From Rhynochetos jubatus (taxonomy: Eukaryota; Chordata; Aves; Eurypygiformes; Rhynochetidae), in assembly GCA_027574665.1 (NCBI GenBank), contig CM050668.1, positions 5,400,001 to 5,464,000 of the forward strand: DNA of 64,000 bases, written 5' to 3'. Under the pieces are notes generated by a model. The model was not told the origin of the DNA. It did not search any database and was given only the letters and a program-made list of their open reading frames with translations. Numbering within the stretch: position 1 is the stretch's first letter; each line of letters begins with the position of its first letter. Below, in pieces: positions 32,391 to 63,891 of the stretch. Position numbers and translations under genes: made by a program.

Positions 32391-33680
32391 CCGCCTGCCC
32401 GCTGGGACCCTCGTGCAGGTATGGGGGGATGGGGACGGTGGAGGGAGCTGATGGCAATGCCTGAGCAGAGGGGTTGAGCCTTGGCTGCAGGCTGGGGACG
32501 CTCACCCTCTGCCTCAGTTTCCCCGCTCATCCCCGGGGGCATTGGCTGGGTTCCCCATGGGTGTTTGTGCTCTGAGGATGGGAAGAGCTGGGTGAAGACC
32601 GGACTTTCCTCAGCTCCTAAAACACTGGCTGAAGCTTTCATCCCCACACCGCCCCTTGGAAAAACAAATCCATTTTTGGGTTGAAATCTTCAGCCATTTC
32701 ATTTAAGAGATGAGGAGAGACAAATGGGTTTTCTGCTGTGAAAATGATGTTAGATTATACCCAGAAAATGTAAAAAGGGGCTGAAACCAACCCAGGATAT
32801 TCCAGTGGTTCTGCAGTGAGTTGCTGCCATTCCGCAATTTGCTTCGCAATCCCCCAGCAATGTGGTTGCCAGGTTCTTCTTCCCATTTTGGCAGAAGAAA
32901 TACCAAATCCTCACCAATTCCCATGCAGCAGGAATGCAGGTTTTGGATCTCACACCATCTGCAAACCTGTCCCGCTTTGCAGCTGCCCAGTATTTCTTCC
33001 TCGTGCCCGTTGCACCTCCTGCTTCTTCAGCAAACGCCGCTGGGTTTGTGGAGGTCTCGGCCGAGATTTGCCTTCCCGGGGGGCTTTGGCACAGCCAGTC
33101 CCTTCCCAGAAAAGCCCTTGGGGAGTGGGGAAGGACTGGGCTCCATGCAGCTTTCCCATCCTTCTCCATCCTGAGTGGTCCAGACCAACTCTGGCTGCTC
33201 CTTCCCAGAAGCTCCGTGATGCTCCGTGCTCTGAGGTGTCCGGGACAGGCAGGGAGCTGGTAGACAGGGCAGGAGCAGATGGAAAACCATAGGGAAGACC
33301 CCAGATCCCCACCCAGCACGCGGGGAGGGCAGTGGGGCTGAACCCAGTCCCTCCCCGGTGCCGTGCCATGGGGTAAGGGCTGTTTCCCTCCCAGCTCAGG
33401 CCCAGGACCCAGCCTGCAGCACCAGCCGCTTCCCCCATTGCCGATTTCTAACGGGACACCGGCAGAACGACCGCCGTGTTTTCATGGATGGGGTGCAGGG
33501 TGGGGAAGGGCTCCTGCAGCGGCGCAGAGCGGGTCCCGGCTGCTCCCTCCTCCACGCTCACTCCTCTATTTGTGCAATTGTTAATAATAGATTGTGCATA
33601 TTCCTGGGGTTTCCCCCCATTTTTCTTACACGTGTTTGGGTTTGTTTTGTGAATAAATAAAAGCCCTTTGAAAGCGTGCT
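32391..33680 (+). other. SSC4D: SSC4D 3' UTR with poly(A) signal
   Basis: From the TGA onward the sequence is non-coding to a double overlapping AATAAA signal at 33652-33657 and 33656-33661, in an A/T-rich, TGTTTGGGTTTGTTTTGTG context. Cleavage would fall near 33675-33685. The end is inferred from the signal alone. Confidence 0.7.
33652..33661 (+). terminator. SSC4D: Overlapping polyadenylation signals (AATAAATAAA) of SSC4D
   Basis: Two AATAAA hexamers overlap by two bases, about 1.26 kb after the stop codon, followed by G/T-containing sequence (GAAAGCGTGCTG). They are the first strong signals downstream of the gene. Confidence 0.7.
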
Positions 33681-35101
33681 GAGACCTGACTTGCTTCCCT
33701 GTCACCCCCTCGAAGCCTGGGCAGGAGCAAACGGATGGGGAACAGGGAATGTCCCAAGCACCGAGGTGAGGGCTCAGCCCTCACTACCAAAAATTGGTGC
33801 AAATCCCTTGCTGGCCCCCAAGCAGCCCTCGATTCCCACCCAGTTGGGACCCTTCCCCAGCCCAGCTCTGGGGGTACAGCCCTGATCGTGCCAGGCTCCG
33901 GGCAAGCGAGGTTGGGTCCAGCCCCGGGTTTGTTCCTGTTGGGATTTGGCGGCCCCGTGGGCTGTGGGATCGTGCTGAAGCAGGCGCGTCTGTGGGCTGT
34001 AGGGGCTCTGCAGTGCTGACACCGGTGAATTCGGGGCTGTTGGCTAGTGGGAGAGTGACAGTCCTGGGACCTGCAGCCCCCGCTGCTGCCTGCGGTGACC
34101 GCAGGGCTGGGGACCGGGGCAGAGGGTTCCCCAGTTTGGCGAGGCTTTTCCGCACCTAGTAGCCAGTGACCATGGCTGTGACCTGTAGTGAGACGGCACC
34201 TCCCAGCTGCCGGACCCCTGCAGACTTCGGGGACATGTGCCCACACAGGTCCCAGGCTGGTGGCCGTCCCCTCGGGTGGCCTTGGCTGACTTTGGCTGCC
34301 TCTCCCCTGCTTCCCATGGGCAGGGTGTTCCCAGAACTTTTCTCCCAGTCCAAATGTCTACTGCTGGGGAAACTGAGGCACAGGAACATCTTCCAGGCAG
34401 GCCATGGCAGCACAGTTGGATGTGGGCTTGCCAGGACCCTGGGAGGGGGCAGGGAGGTGGTGTGTCAATAAAACCTCTCCTTTTACTGTGTTCCCAGGTC
34501 CTGCCCACTCGGCTCCCCACTCCCTGCCTCCTCACTCCCTCCACCTTGCCTCCTGTCTCCAGGACAGCTGGATGATGCCTGGGTCCTGCTGGGAGAAGGA
34601 GGGGGACAGGGCTGTCACCAGCAGCACCCGCCCCACCCACCCCCAGTCCTACCAGCTGGGGATGGGTCAGAGGGTGCTGTGAGTTCTGCCAACTTTATCC
34701 CATCCTGTCCCCATGGCTATGGGAGGTGGGGAGGAGACTGGTGGCCAGGAGCTGCTCCGAAGGCTGCTGCCTCTTGGGGTGTCGTTGATGAGAAAAGCTG
34801 GCTGGGTTCTCCCCGTTTTCCTTACGGACTGTGCCATGAGCTGGCAAAGCCGGGATGGATTTTGGTGTGACACCACACCCTGCTCCTCTTCGCAGGTCCT
34901 GCTCTCCCTTGTCTCCTCCCGCCCACAGCCTGCAATCCGGCAAGTAAAGGGTTTCCAGCCGGGAGAGACAGCAGCCTCCTCCCTTGCATTCCAGCCTTTT
35001 CTCCTGCAGCCAGCTTGGGATGCACAGGGATCCCCAGGGATCCCCCCAGACACCCCCTGCCAAAGCTGGGCATCATCTCCATGGGAGCAGGGTGTCACCA
35101 T

Positions 35102-35182
35102 GGGGATGCTGCAGCCCTGGAGCAGGGTACCAGCACGGGGATGCTCCAGCCCTGGAGCAGGGTACCAGCATGGGGGATGCCG
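35102..35182. repeat. Short tandem duplication, 35-36 bp, about 2.3 copies
   Basis: GGGGATGCTGCAGCCCTGG...GGTACCAGCA is repeated with a single G/C difference at 35102 and 35137 and starts a third copy at 35173. Confidence 0.85.
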
Positions 35183-38051
35183 GCGATGCGAGAGCATCCT
35201 GCTGGGGAGCACAGCCAGGCTGCGGCGGGTGCGTGGGAGATGGGAGAAGCTGCGCCTGGCTCTTCTCTTGCCGACGTCAGCTGTTTCCCCATGCCCGGAG
35301 CAGCTGCAGCTCCACACCGGTCGATGCCATCGATTAGTTCCTTTCTTCATCCCTGGAGAGGGGATGGTGCGGGGGGCAGCAGGGGGGGAGAGAATAAATA
35401 TTTCAGCAGGTCCAGGCAAAAGCTGGGGTTATTTTGGGGCTGGGATTTATGGGCTATTAGGAATAAGGAATGAGTCTGTGCTGGGGAGAGGAGACCCATT
35501 AATCCAGGCTGAAGGAGCACAAATGAGCAAGGGGAAATGGAGGAGGATTTAATTATTTCGCTGCATTCCAAAATAATAAGCCAGCCCTCTGGGCAAGCAC
35601 TGGCGGGGGGCTCAGGGGCTCTGTTCCCTGGGATCTGGGGCAGGCGAGGGGCCACTCGCAGTTAAATCCCCCCCTAGCTGTGTTGGGAGAGATGGGGATC
35701 ACATTCTGGGACCAGTATGAGACCAGTACAAGCAGTGCTGCTGGCTGGGAAAAGGTATGGAGGATGCACTGCTTGTGGGAAGAGGCTGTAGAGCATGTGG
35801 GGATGGCTGGAGTGGCCTGTGGGTCCGTGCCTGCTCCCAGGGTGCGCTTCCCGGGCCGGGCCAGCCCTGCCACCCACCGTGCCCCGTTAAGGCAATCCCG
35901 CCTGTGCCTGTAACTGGAGGAGCCGGGCACCGGCGCAGGGGTGAGTCACTGCCGGAGGCAGTCGTGGCCTGGAGAGCATCTCTGACTCTGCTGTGCCCAG
36001 CACCACCTGGGTGACCTTGGACTGTGCTCTGCTCCCTGACTCATCATGCCCCTCCCCCCCCCCTTGTCCCTCCTGCCTCTGTATCCCCACCTGCGTGCCT
36101 CAGTTTCCCCAGTGGCAACTGGGACAGTGGCATTGGCTCACTCCTTGGCACGCTTGGGGGGCTGCAGGGCCGCGGCTGCTCTGGCCTTAACCCACGGGGG
36201 GCACCAAGGGACAGATTTACCCCCTCCCCAGGGTGGCCTGCCCCATCCCCTGCGGCAGGGAGTCCCGGGAACGTGGGCACTCACGTGGCAGGGACACAGA
36301 GCAGGGACAGCCTTTGGCCACCTCCTCCAATGGGAAGGATGAAGACCAGGTCTCCCTGTGGCATCCCTGCGGCACAACAAGTCCTGCTCCCTCGGGAGCA
36401 CGGCCCGGGGTGCCAAGGTCGCCCGGCAGGACCACGGTGGGGTGCAAGAGTCACTCACCGCACCCCACGTGAGGCAGCGTCCTCCTTCCCCGCTGCTGCC
36501 GGGCCTGCCGCCGCGGCTCCCACTGACGTCACCCCACCGGAGCCAGGAGCTATTTTGGGAACTGCAAAGTCACTGGCGCAATTAGTCCCTGGCAGAGGGA
36601 GCGGGGTGGCGGGGGGGACCGTGGGGCCGGCTGCTCTCCACGCCGTGGCGGGGGGCTGCGTGGCCGTGGCCCGCGGAGGCACGGGCAGATCCACATCACT
36701 CTTTGTGCCTGCGGGCTCAAGGGCTCCCTCGGCCCGGGTGAACAGCCATGCTTGCAAATCCTCCCATCCATCATCTCCTCCTCTCTGCCTCTGTTTTATT
36801 TAATTTTATTTCGTTCCCCTGGCAGGAGCCGCCCCACGTGGGCTGCCCAGCGCTGGCGATAGCAGCTCGCTGCCGCCTCGCTGCCATCGCTCGCGTTTAG
36901 GGAGGCAGAGAAGCAATTAGCTGGCAGCAACACCAGCAACGTGCTTCCCATGGCAATGCCACCGAAGAACCCCACGGGCGAGGGGCTGCCCCGGGTGGGA
37001 GCGGAACCTGGCGGTGCCTGGGTGCTGTGTCTCCGGCTGTGCCTTTGGTTTGATCCGCCCTGCATCTTCTCGGATGCAGGATTGGGGTGCAGGATGGGTG
37101 TTCCTGGCTGCACAGCCCCAACAGTCCCATTGTCACCCGTCCTGGGGATGGGAATGTGCCACGTGCTGGTGTCACAGTGGAGGGACACCCGTCCCTGGGG
37201 CACAGCACAAGCAGACACAGGGGTCCTGCCCTGCAGGCGCCTTCATGCCCGGGGATGTGGGGACAGTTAGAGGGGACAGTTAGGGTGCTCAGCCCACTCA
37301 GTGCTGGTTGCTTTCTCTGGCCACCCCCCTCGCCTCCCAGTACCTCCAGGTCACAGCGAATGGGGACGTGCACAGAAATGCTGGAGAAGCTGCTCCCGGC
37401 AGGCTCGAAACACCCCAAAAGTGGGGCCCAAAAACTCCCTTTAAAAATCCTGTGTCTTTCCCGTGTGATCCCACCATCCCTTTCAGTCCCATCCCCCAGG
37501 AAAGAAACCCCAAATCCTTTCTCCCAGTGCCCGGGGAGGTGTCGCAGCAGGAGTCGGTGCCCAGCTCCCCAAACCCTGAGCTGGGGCTTTGGACAGGGAG
37601 ACCCATGGGGCTGGGGTCGGCACGCTGCCCAAGGGCACGGCAGAGATGCTCGGGTGCAGGCAGGCTGAGACCCACCACTCCCCATCGCTTGGACCCCCGA
37701 CTCGGCCTTGGAGGGGGTCCCTGCCTGCGCCGGGGCTGGAGGAGCAGCTGGTGGTCCTGGGGTGGGGGTGCCCGGGGTTGGGTGCCCCCAGGGAATATGG
37801 GTCTGGGGGCTGAGGGGGGCCACGGGGGGGGGCAGTGGCAAGGCGATGGGTGCGTGCCCCCCTCCCCGGGGCTGGGGGCAGGGGCGGCGGTGGGGCTGGA
37901 GCCGGGTGAGCTGTGCTGAGTCACGCTGCGGAGCCGGCGAGCAGGACTGCAGCAACCGGCTGCTGCCGCCCGCAGCGGGACCGTGCGGCAGCATCCCCCG
38001 GTCCCCCCGGCTCCCGGGGGGCCAGGCTGACGGGGGGGGTGGTAGCCGGGA

Positions 38052-38065
38052 GGGGGGGGGGGGGG
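38052..38065. repeat. (G)14 homopolymer in a G-rich stretch
   Basis: Fourteen consecutive G within a 300-bp G-rich zone (37.75-38.07 kb) that has several GGGG runs spaced for quadruplex formation. Homopolymer length is prone to sequencing error. Confidence 0.85.
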
Positions 38066-41000
38066 TGTCCCGCTGCGCCCCAGGTCGTGGCTGTCTTAGT
38101 GCGCCTGGTCCGTCTTGCACCTCCCCGGCCCCCTCCCCTTCCAGAGGGATGGGGATGCTCTGGGGTGGGGGTCCTGGGGACCCCCGGCAGGGAGAGGGGA
38201 GGGCTGAGCTGTCCTTGGAGGATGAGCGTCCCCGGCCCCAGGGCTGGGGGGTGTCCCTGTGTAGCTGTGACAGCGGGGTGGGGGGTGCCAGCACAAACAT
38301 AGAAAGGCAAATGCTGAAACCCGGGGTGGTTTCCTCTGGCACTGCATGGGGGTGGCAGAGACACCCCCCCCCGACCCCACCCAGTGCCACCAACCCAGAG
38401 CACGGGGCTGAGCATCCAGCCCTGCGCTGGGTCCCTGCCACCGCATGGGACAAAGGACCCAGAGGGAAACTGAGGCACGAGCGGGTGTCGGGGAGGATCG
38501 GCCCCACATGCTGCCACCTCTCACACGCAGAGCCCAGGGCAGCCCCGTCCCTGCAGGACACTGGTCTGGTGACCACCCTGCCTGGTGCTGCCCACCAGCC
38601 CCACAGAGCTCGGAGCCGCTTCTAGAGGGATGGAGACAGCCAGGGCTTTTTTTAGGTGCTCCATCAGTGCCGTCTGGGCGGTATTTATATCGGCTCCTTA
38701 AATAAGAGCTGCCATCTGAGCCCGACGCGCCTGCTTAATTATTAATGCCTTGGGGGGAGATGGTGTGTCCGCTTGGCTCCGGCCCACCCTCCCACTGGGT
38801 CCCTGATGGGGTCCTGCACACCGGGACCCCCCAGCTGCCCACCCAGGGTGAAGGCTGATGTCCTGGCTGCCCCAGGGCATCCCAGCTTGCTGTAGGAATG
38901 TGTCCTGCATGGGAGCATCTTCCCTGGGGTTGGGAGTGGGATTTTCTGAAAGGAGGGTGCTGCAGCATGGGCATCGGTGCAGTTCTCAGTGCCACGGATC
39001 TTGTGTGCGTATTAGGGATAAGGGGAGGGTGGGGGGCACCGTGTGCTGCCCTCCCATCCCATCTCAGTGGCTTGAGGTGGTCCCAGGGAAAATCATCGCT
39101 GGGAGCCCAGCTGCATACCCTGAGGGGGACAGGCAGCCCCACTTCGTGGCAGGGCTGATGCTAAACAGTGCAGGAGAGCAGCTGCTGCAGCAGAATTAAT
39201 TTGGGCTTGGAAATTGCTTTGAGAACCTGAGATGAAAGGCCAGGGCTGAGTACAGGGATCTGCGGCTCCACAGACGAGGGAAAGGAAGTTCCCCCCCAAA
39301 AGCATCCATGGTTTGGGGCTCACTGCCAGCTGCCCCATCAGCCTCCATCGCCTCTGCCCCAGGTGAGGGAGAGTCCTGGATCTGGGGTGTTTTGGGGAGG
39401 GCTGGTGGGATCCCCCAGCTTTGGTGTGTGGAAGAGTGGCGGGGTGCTGGGCTGGGAGCAAGCCTGCACTGTGGTGGGCTGGGCAGCACTGCCGGTGGGT
39501 GCAGGGGGAGAAGGGATGCCCTTGGCCTGCTCCTGGGGAAGCACCCCTTGCCACGTTGGGGCAGCAAGGTGAAAAAGGACCCAGGGTGCTGGGGTGTTGG
39601 GGTGCTGGGGCCAGGCAGTCTGGCCCAGCAAGGGGCTGGGCAGGGGGGACACGAGGGCACTGCTGTCCTGCAGCCTGTGAGGAGAGGGGCACTGACACCA
39701 GAGACTTATTCCACTTGTTTTTCACCAGCTCAACTGCAAAAGCCGGAAAACTGCTGCCCTTGGCAGGCAGCTCCTTCCTTGGGGCAATCCAAGTAGCAGC
39801 CACCCAGGCAGCGGGACTGGAGGGTGAGCACCCACCCAGGGAGCCCCGGGGCTGCACAGGAGCCAGGGCAGCACCCCAGGGACAGCACCCAGCCCAGCTC
39901 CGCACACCGGCCCTGGGCAATGCCAACCCGTGTCCCCTGCTCTGCCCAGCTTTGCCACGCACCGGCTGAGGACAGAGGTCCCCAGGGTCATCGCTCGCTG
40001 TTGCTGTAAGGTGCTGCAGGCATGGCTGCATACCAACGGCGACCACCCTTCCCCTCGGCTTGGGGACAGGCACCCCCTTCGCTCCAAGCAAGCAAACCCA
40101 GAGGCAAGGGGTGCACAATCATTGCTCTCCCGCAGTGAGTGAGGGGTGAGGATTTCTGGACCCATTTTCGGAGCAGCTAACCCAAGCAAACCTCCAAGTC
40201 AAAGGGAATTTACTGCCTTCTCTTGTGGCATCACACGGCATTGACAGCACGTAACGGGGAAGGCAAGAAAATGCAAAGAGAAGGACTCGTCTTCCAGGCC
40301 ACAGGAATTAACAAAGTGGCACATTTGAACACGCCGGAGTATTTTTAATACCATAGGCGGAATCAGGGTTATTAGGTTTTTCTGGGACATCTGCAGAACA
40401 GACCCGTATCCTTTGGGTCCCTGTGATTTCCCAGCGCAGCAGCCGCCCGGGCTCGCGCGGAGGGCTATGTACCGGCAGAGGTGGGAGAAGGGCACTTGGT
40501 GACAGGCAGCCAGGTGACATCTCCAGCTGCCCGGGCTGCCCACCAGAAGCTTCTAACTCCGGCCATTCATCACCTAACCTTCATCCCACCGCCATCCGGT
40601 CTGGACAACAGGATTAAGTAGCACGGGGGGTGCTGATTTATGCGTCAGAGCCCAAAAAGGGGGCTGGATACGCTGCAGGTAAATATGAGGGCCAGCTCGC
40701 CATCCTGAAGAATTTACAGCGTCATGGATACCATGTTCTGACCTGTGATGGGGAAGAAAATCATCTGCGTTGTGAAACGTATTTATAGCCATGGGGCTTT
40801 GACGGGAATAAATCAGTACGTGTCCGGTCACCGTAAATCGGCAGAGCTGCCGTGGTGTGGCCCAGCCGAGAAGCTGCGTGTTTATGTAAATTTGCTGGAT
40901 AATTCGTAAGATTTGTACGGAGAGGCAATAGTTTTTGTTAGGCCAGTTGATATATCTGGAGAAACCAGACGAGCTTCCAGGCAAACAAGCGCTTCTTCAG

Positions 41001-41156
41001 GTCCAGCTTGGGTTGAGTATTGCCTGTGAGAACCCAGGAGTCGTACCCAAGGGCTAACGTTATTTCTGCCAAGTTAGAGGGACCATACATCCAATCCATG
41101 CGTAGAAGCATCGCACAGTGTCCGGGACGAGCAGGCAGCTCTGCTCTGGTCCGTAC

Positions 41157-41312
41157 AGATTCACAGGTTCAGAGTGGTCGGGGTTGGAATGCACCTCTGG
41201 AGACCATCTAGCCCAACCCCCCTGCCCGAGCAGGATCCCCTAGGGCAGATCACACAGGAACAAGTCCAGGTCCTTTGGAAAGTCTCCAGGGAAGGCTGAA
41301 ATCACCAGAGAT
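41157..41312 (-). mobile_element. CR1 LINE 3' fragment
   Basis: TCACAGGTTCAGAGTGGTCG, GGTTGGAATGCACCTCTGGA, GACCATCTAGCCCAACCCCC, TGCCCGAGCAGGATCCCCTA and TCCAGGTCCTTTGGAAAGTC follow the reverse complement of a CR1 3' end in order. About 155 bp, 5' truncated, minus orientation. Confidence 0.85.
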
Positions 41313-42674
41313 CTCTCCAGAGAAGAGACCTGACAGTCCTGCCTGGCTTGGGTGATGCCCCATGGCAATTTTCCAGATTCTTGATAAAAAATGGTAGCAA
41401 TAGCTGAAAAAAACGGCTTGGGACCCACGACCTACTTTAATATTCTCCTGCATTCTGCACGTTTTGACTCAAATTCTCACCCCAAAGCTGTTGTCGTACA
41501 GAAAACAATGCAAAAGCCCGCTGCTGAGCTCTCCAGAGATGATGGCGAGCCTCCTCGGAAGGATGAATGCGCCATTATCAGGAAAGAGGAATAAACTGCC
41601 CTTGTCTACGGGCGCTCCCCTTGGGATAGCCGCGGCGGTAAACAAAAGCCGGGCACAAAGGCTGTTCTCACACCAGAACCACGTGCGTCGCGGGGTGTGA
41701 GGCCGGGGATGCGAGCAAGGAGAGAGAGTTTTATTTTATAGAAGAAATAGGGAGGATCTGGGCGTGTTTCTGGTTTTATTTACCAGGAGGCGTGATTTCT
41801 TCTGCTCTCGGAAGCTGTAAACAAAGAAGTATTTTGTGTAAAACAAACCCATTCAATACAATCCTTTGTTATTCCAAAAGCAGTGCTAAAACCACAACAA
41901 AGCTGGAATCTCCCCCCAAAAAGCACCCTCAGCATTTCCAAACCAATTTGTCCCCACCCACGTGGGTGAGACCGTGGCCCACGGACTTGAACAGGCCGCG
42001 GCCACAGTATTGGCCTGCGGGAACCGGCATCGCCCGGCGCCACCGAGGGTTCCTGCGGTGCTTCAGAAGATCACAGGGCACAGAGATTGGCCAGTGGGCC
42101 GGCTGCGTCCTCCGAGATTGTCCCCACGCCTCCCCAAGGGACAGTGGCACCGGGAAGGGCTGAGGACACGCGGCACGTGGCTGAGTGCGAGAGGGAGGCC
42201 AGCATTCACCCACGCGGCACCACCGCTCGGATGAAGTGCTTCCGCGGGCATCAGCGTGGCTCCCTTCATTAGACCCCTTTCCTTCCTCCCAGGGCTGCTG
42301 CGCCCTCTCAGCGTCGCTTCACCCACAGGCACTTCGGGAAAACGGGGTCTCTTGTGGCTCCTAATGGGGATGCTGATGCGCAGCAGCTCCGCTAGGCCCG
42401 AGCAGACGTGAGCTTCTCTTTCATGTCTTATTGATGAGCGAGCGCACCACGCGCTGAGCCGGCCACTCCTAAACTATCCACTCTCGCTCCTCCGTGGGGC
42501 TGCTCTCCTCCACGGGTCCCTGGGAGGAGCCCGTCCCACGGCACGGGAAAGGGGAAGGGGGTAAAATGAGGGGCAGGTCGTTTGGCCCAAGAGCTGTCAC
42601 TGCAGTGGGACCCCGGCGCCACGGCATCATCATGGCCCCCGGCATCATCACGGGCCCTGGCACGGCACCACCCG

Positions 42675-43735
42675 CCCGGGTTGCAGGGCCTGTCCTGTGT
42701 GTGGATGGTGGGGACCTGGGTTGTGAGTGGGTCTGGGCCATGAGTGGGTCCAGGCTGTGAGTGGGCCTGGGTTGTGTGGGCCCAAGCCGAGTGGGGCTGG
42801 GCCATGAGTGGGACCAGGCTGAGTGGGTTCAGGCTGTGAGTGGGTCTGGGCCATGAGTGGGCCCAGTCTGTGAGTGGGTCTGTGTCATGAGTGGGTCCGG
42901 GCTGTGAGCAGACCTGGGTTGTGTGTAGGTCTGGGCTGTAAGTGGGTCTGGGCCATGAGTGGGTCGAGGCTGAGCAGGTCTGGGCCATGAGTGGGTCTGG
43001 GCCATGAGTGGGTTCAGGCTGTGAGTGGTCCTGGGCCATGAGTGGGCCCAAGCTATGAGTGGGCCCAAGCTGAGTGGACCTGGGCCATGAGTGGGTTCAG
43101 GCTATGAGTGGGCCTGGGTTGTGTGCAGGCCTGGGCTGTAAGTGGGTCTGGGCCATGAGTGGGCCCAGTCTGTGAGTGGGTCCAGGCTGAGTGGGCCTGG
43201 GCCATGAGTGGGTCTGGGCCATGAGTGGGTCCAGACTGTGAGCAGGCCTGAGTTGTGTGTAGACCTGGGCTGTAAGTGGATCTGGGCCATGAGTGGGTCC
43301 AGGCTGAGTGGGTCTGGGCCATGAGTGGATCTGTGTCATGAGTGGGTCCGGGCTGTGAGCAGACCTGGGTTGTGTGTAGGTCTGGGCTGTAAGTGGGTCT
43401 GGGCCATGAGTGGGTCCAGGCTGAGCGGGTCTGGGCCATGAGTGGGCCCAAGCTGTGAGTGGGTCCAGGCTGAGTGGGTCTGGGCCATGAGTGGATCTGT
43501 GTCATGAGTGGGTCCGGGCTGTGAGCAGACCTGGGTTGTGTGTAGGTCTGGGCTGTAAGTGGGTCTGGGCCATGAGTGGGTCCAGGCTGAGCGGGTCTGG
43601 GCCATGAGTGGGCCCAAGCTGTGAGTGGGTCCAGGCTGAGTGGGCCTGGGCCATGAGTGGGCCCAAGCTATGAGTGGGCCCAAGCTGTGAGTGGGTCCAG
43701 GCTATGTGTGGGCCCGGGCTATGTGTGGGCCCAGC
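42675..43735. repeat. Minisatellite array B, 17-bp units (GAGTGGGTCTGGGCCAT type)
   Basis: Tandem 17-bp units GAGTGGGTCTGGGCCAT and GAGTGGGTCCAGGCTGT, with 13- and 15-bp shortened forms and GTGTGTAGG / GAGCAGACC variants. A higher-order block containing CTGTGTCATGAGTGGGTCCG starts at 43331 and again at 43497 (166 bp apart, nearly identical throughout), with a partial relative at 42880. The array stops about 500 bp before the YWHAG start codon. Open minus-strand frames of about 60-160 codons through it are repeat artefacts. Confidence 0.95.
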
Positions 43736-43915
43736 CCACGGGCGACTCCCCACGGCTGAGGGCAGCGGCCCCTCTCTCCCTAGCGAGGCCCACCCGGGGC
43801 GGGGCCGCTCCCGGTGAATCAGCACGGGCAGCCGGCGGGACCCCGGCGGGGGCAGAGCGAGGCCGCGAGGGCGGGGGCGGGGCCGGGAGGGAGGGGCGGG
43901 GCTACGTGGCTCTTC

Positions 43916-44010
43916 CGCGCGGGGCACGACGGGAGATGGAGTCCTCGGGGGGGTGCGGCGGTTCCCGCCGCACCCCCCCGAGGACTCCATCTCCCGTCGT
44001 GCCCCGCGCG
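43916..44010. repeat. Perfect inverted repeat, 46-bp arms with a 3-bp centre
   Basis: The arm 43916-43961 is the exact reverse complement of 43965-44010, separated by TTC. The first pair outside the arms mismatches, so the boundary is sharp. The plus-strand right arm contains GACTCCATCTCCCGTCGTGC, resembling the ZNF143/THAP11 motif, hence two opposed copies. It could extrude a cruciform or be a foldback artefact of assembly. Confidence 0.97.
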
Positions 44011-44099
44011 AGGGTTGGGGGCGGAGGGGGCGGGGCGGGGCGGGGCTTGCGCAGAGGGGGTTGTGGTGGCCCGCGGCGCGCGCACAGCACCGGGTGCAG

Positions 44100-44242
44100 C
44101 CGCCGCCGTCGCCTCAGCAGCGCCAGGAGCCGCCGCCCGCCCTCCTCCTCCTCCTTCCTCCTCTTCCCGTCGCCGCCCTTCCTCATCCTCCTCCTTCTCC
44201 CGGAGCCCGCAGCCTCCTTACCCTTCCCCCGGCCCCGCGAAG
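44100..44242 (+). other. YWHAG: YWHAG 5' UTR (start approximate)
   Basis: The leader before the ATG is rich in CCTCCT and CTCCTC tracts and CCGCCG triplets, as in other vertebrate 14-3-3 gamma leaders. No upstream ATG is visible in the last 140 bases. The left edge is an estimate. Confidence 0.5.

Positions 44243-63891
<19,649 letters not shown>

Larger units (their letters stand above)
33681..42670. other. Intergenic region between SSC4D and YWHAG
   Basis: About 9 kb with no open frame that shows a known domain. A 559-codon minus-strand frame at 36897-38576 is Pro/Gly/Ser-rich low-complexity translation of G+C-rich DNA and has no family motif. The region contains G and C homopolymers, a short 35-bp tandem duplication, one CR1 end and a relatively A/T-rich island at 40.2-41.0 kb. 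Confidence 0.6.

Noticed and set aside
34467-34472. AATAAA 0.8 kb after the inferred SSC4D end
   Set aside because: It may be an alternative distal poly(A) signal, but the double signal at 33652 comes first and no other evidence ties 34.4 kb to the transcript.
36897-38576. A 559-codon minus-strand open frame
   Set aside because: Low-complexity Pro/Gly/Ser/Arg-rich, no domain, and opposed by a 305-codon open frame on the other strand. Typical of G/C-rich, stop-poor DNA.
42428-43990. Minus-strand frames rich in PTHGPDPL/AQTHSQP repeats
   Set aside because: Direct translation of the 17-bp minisatellite array B; several frames are open at once.
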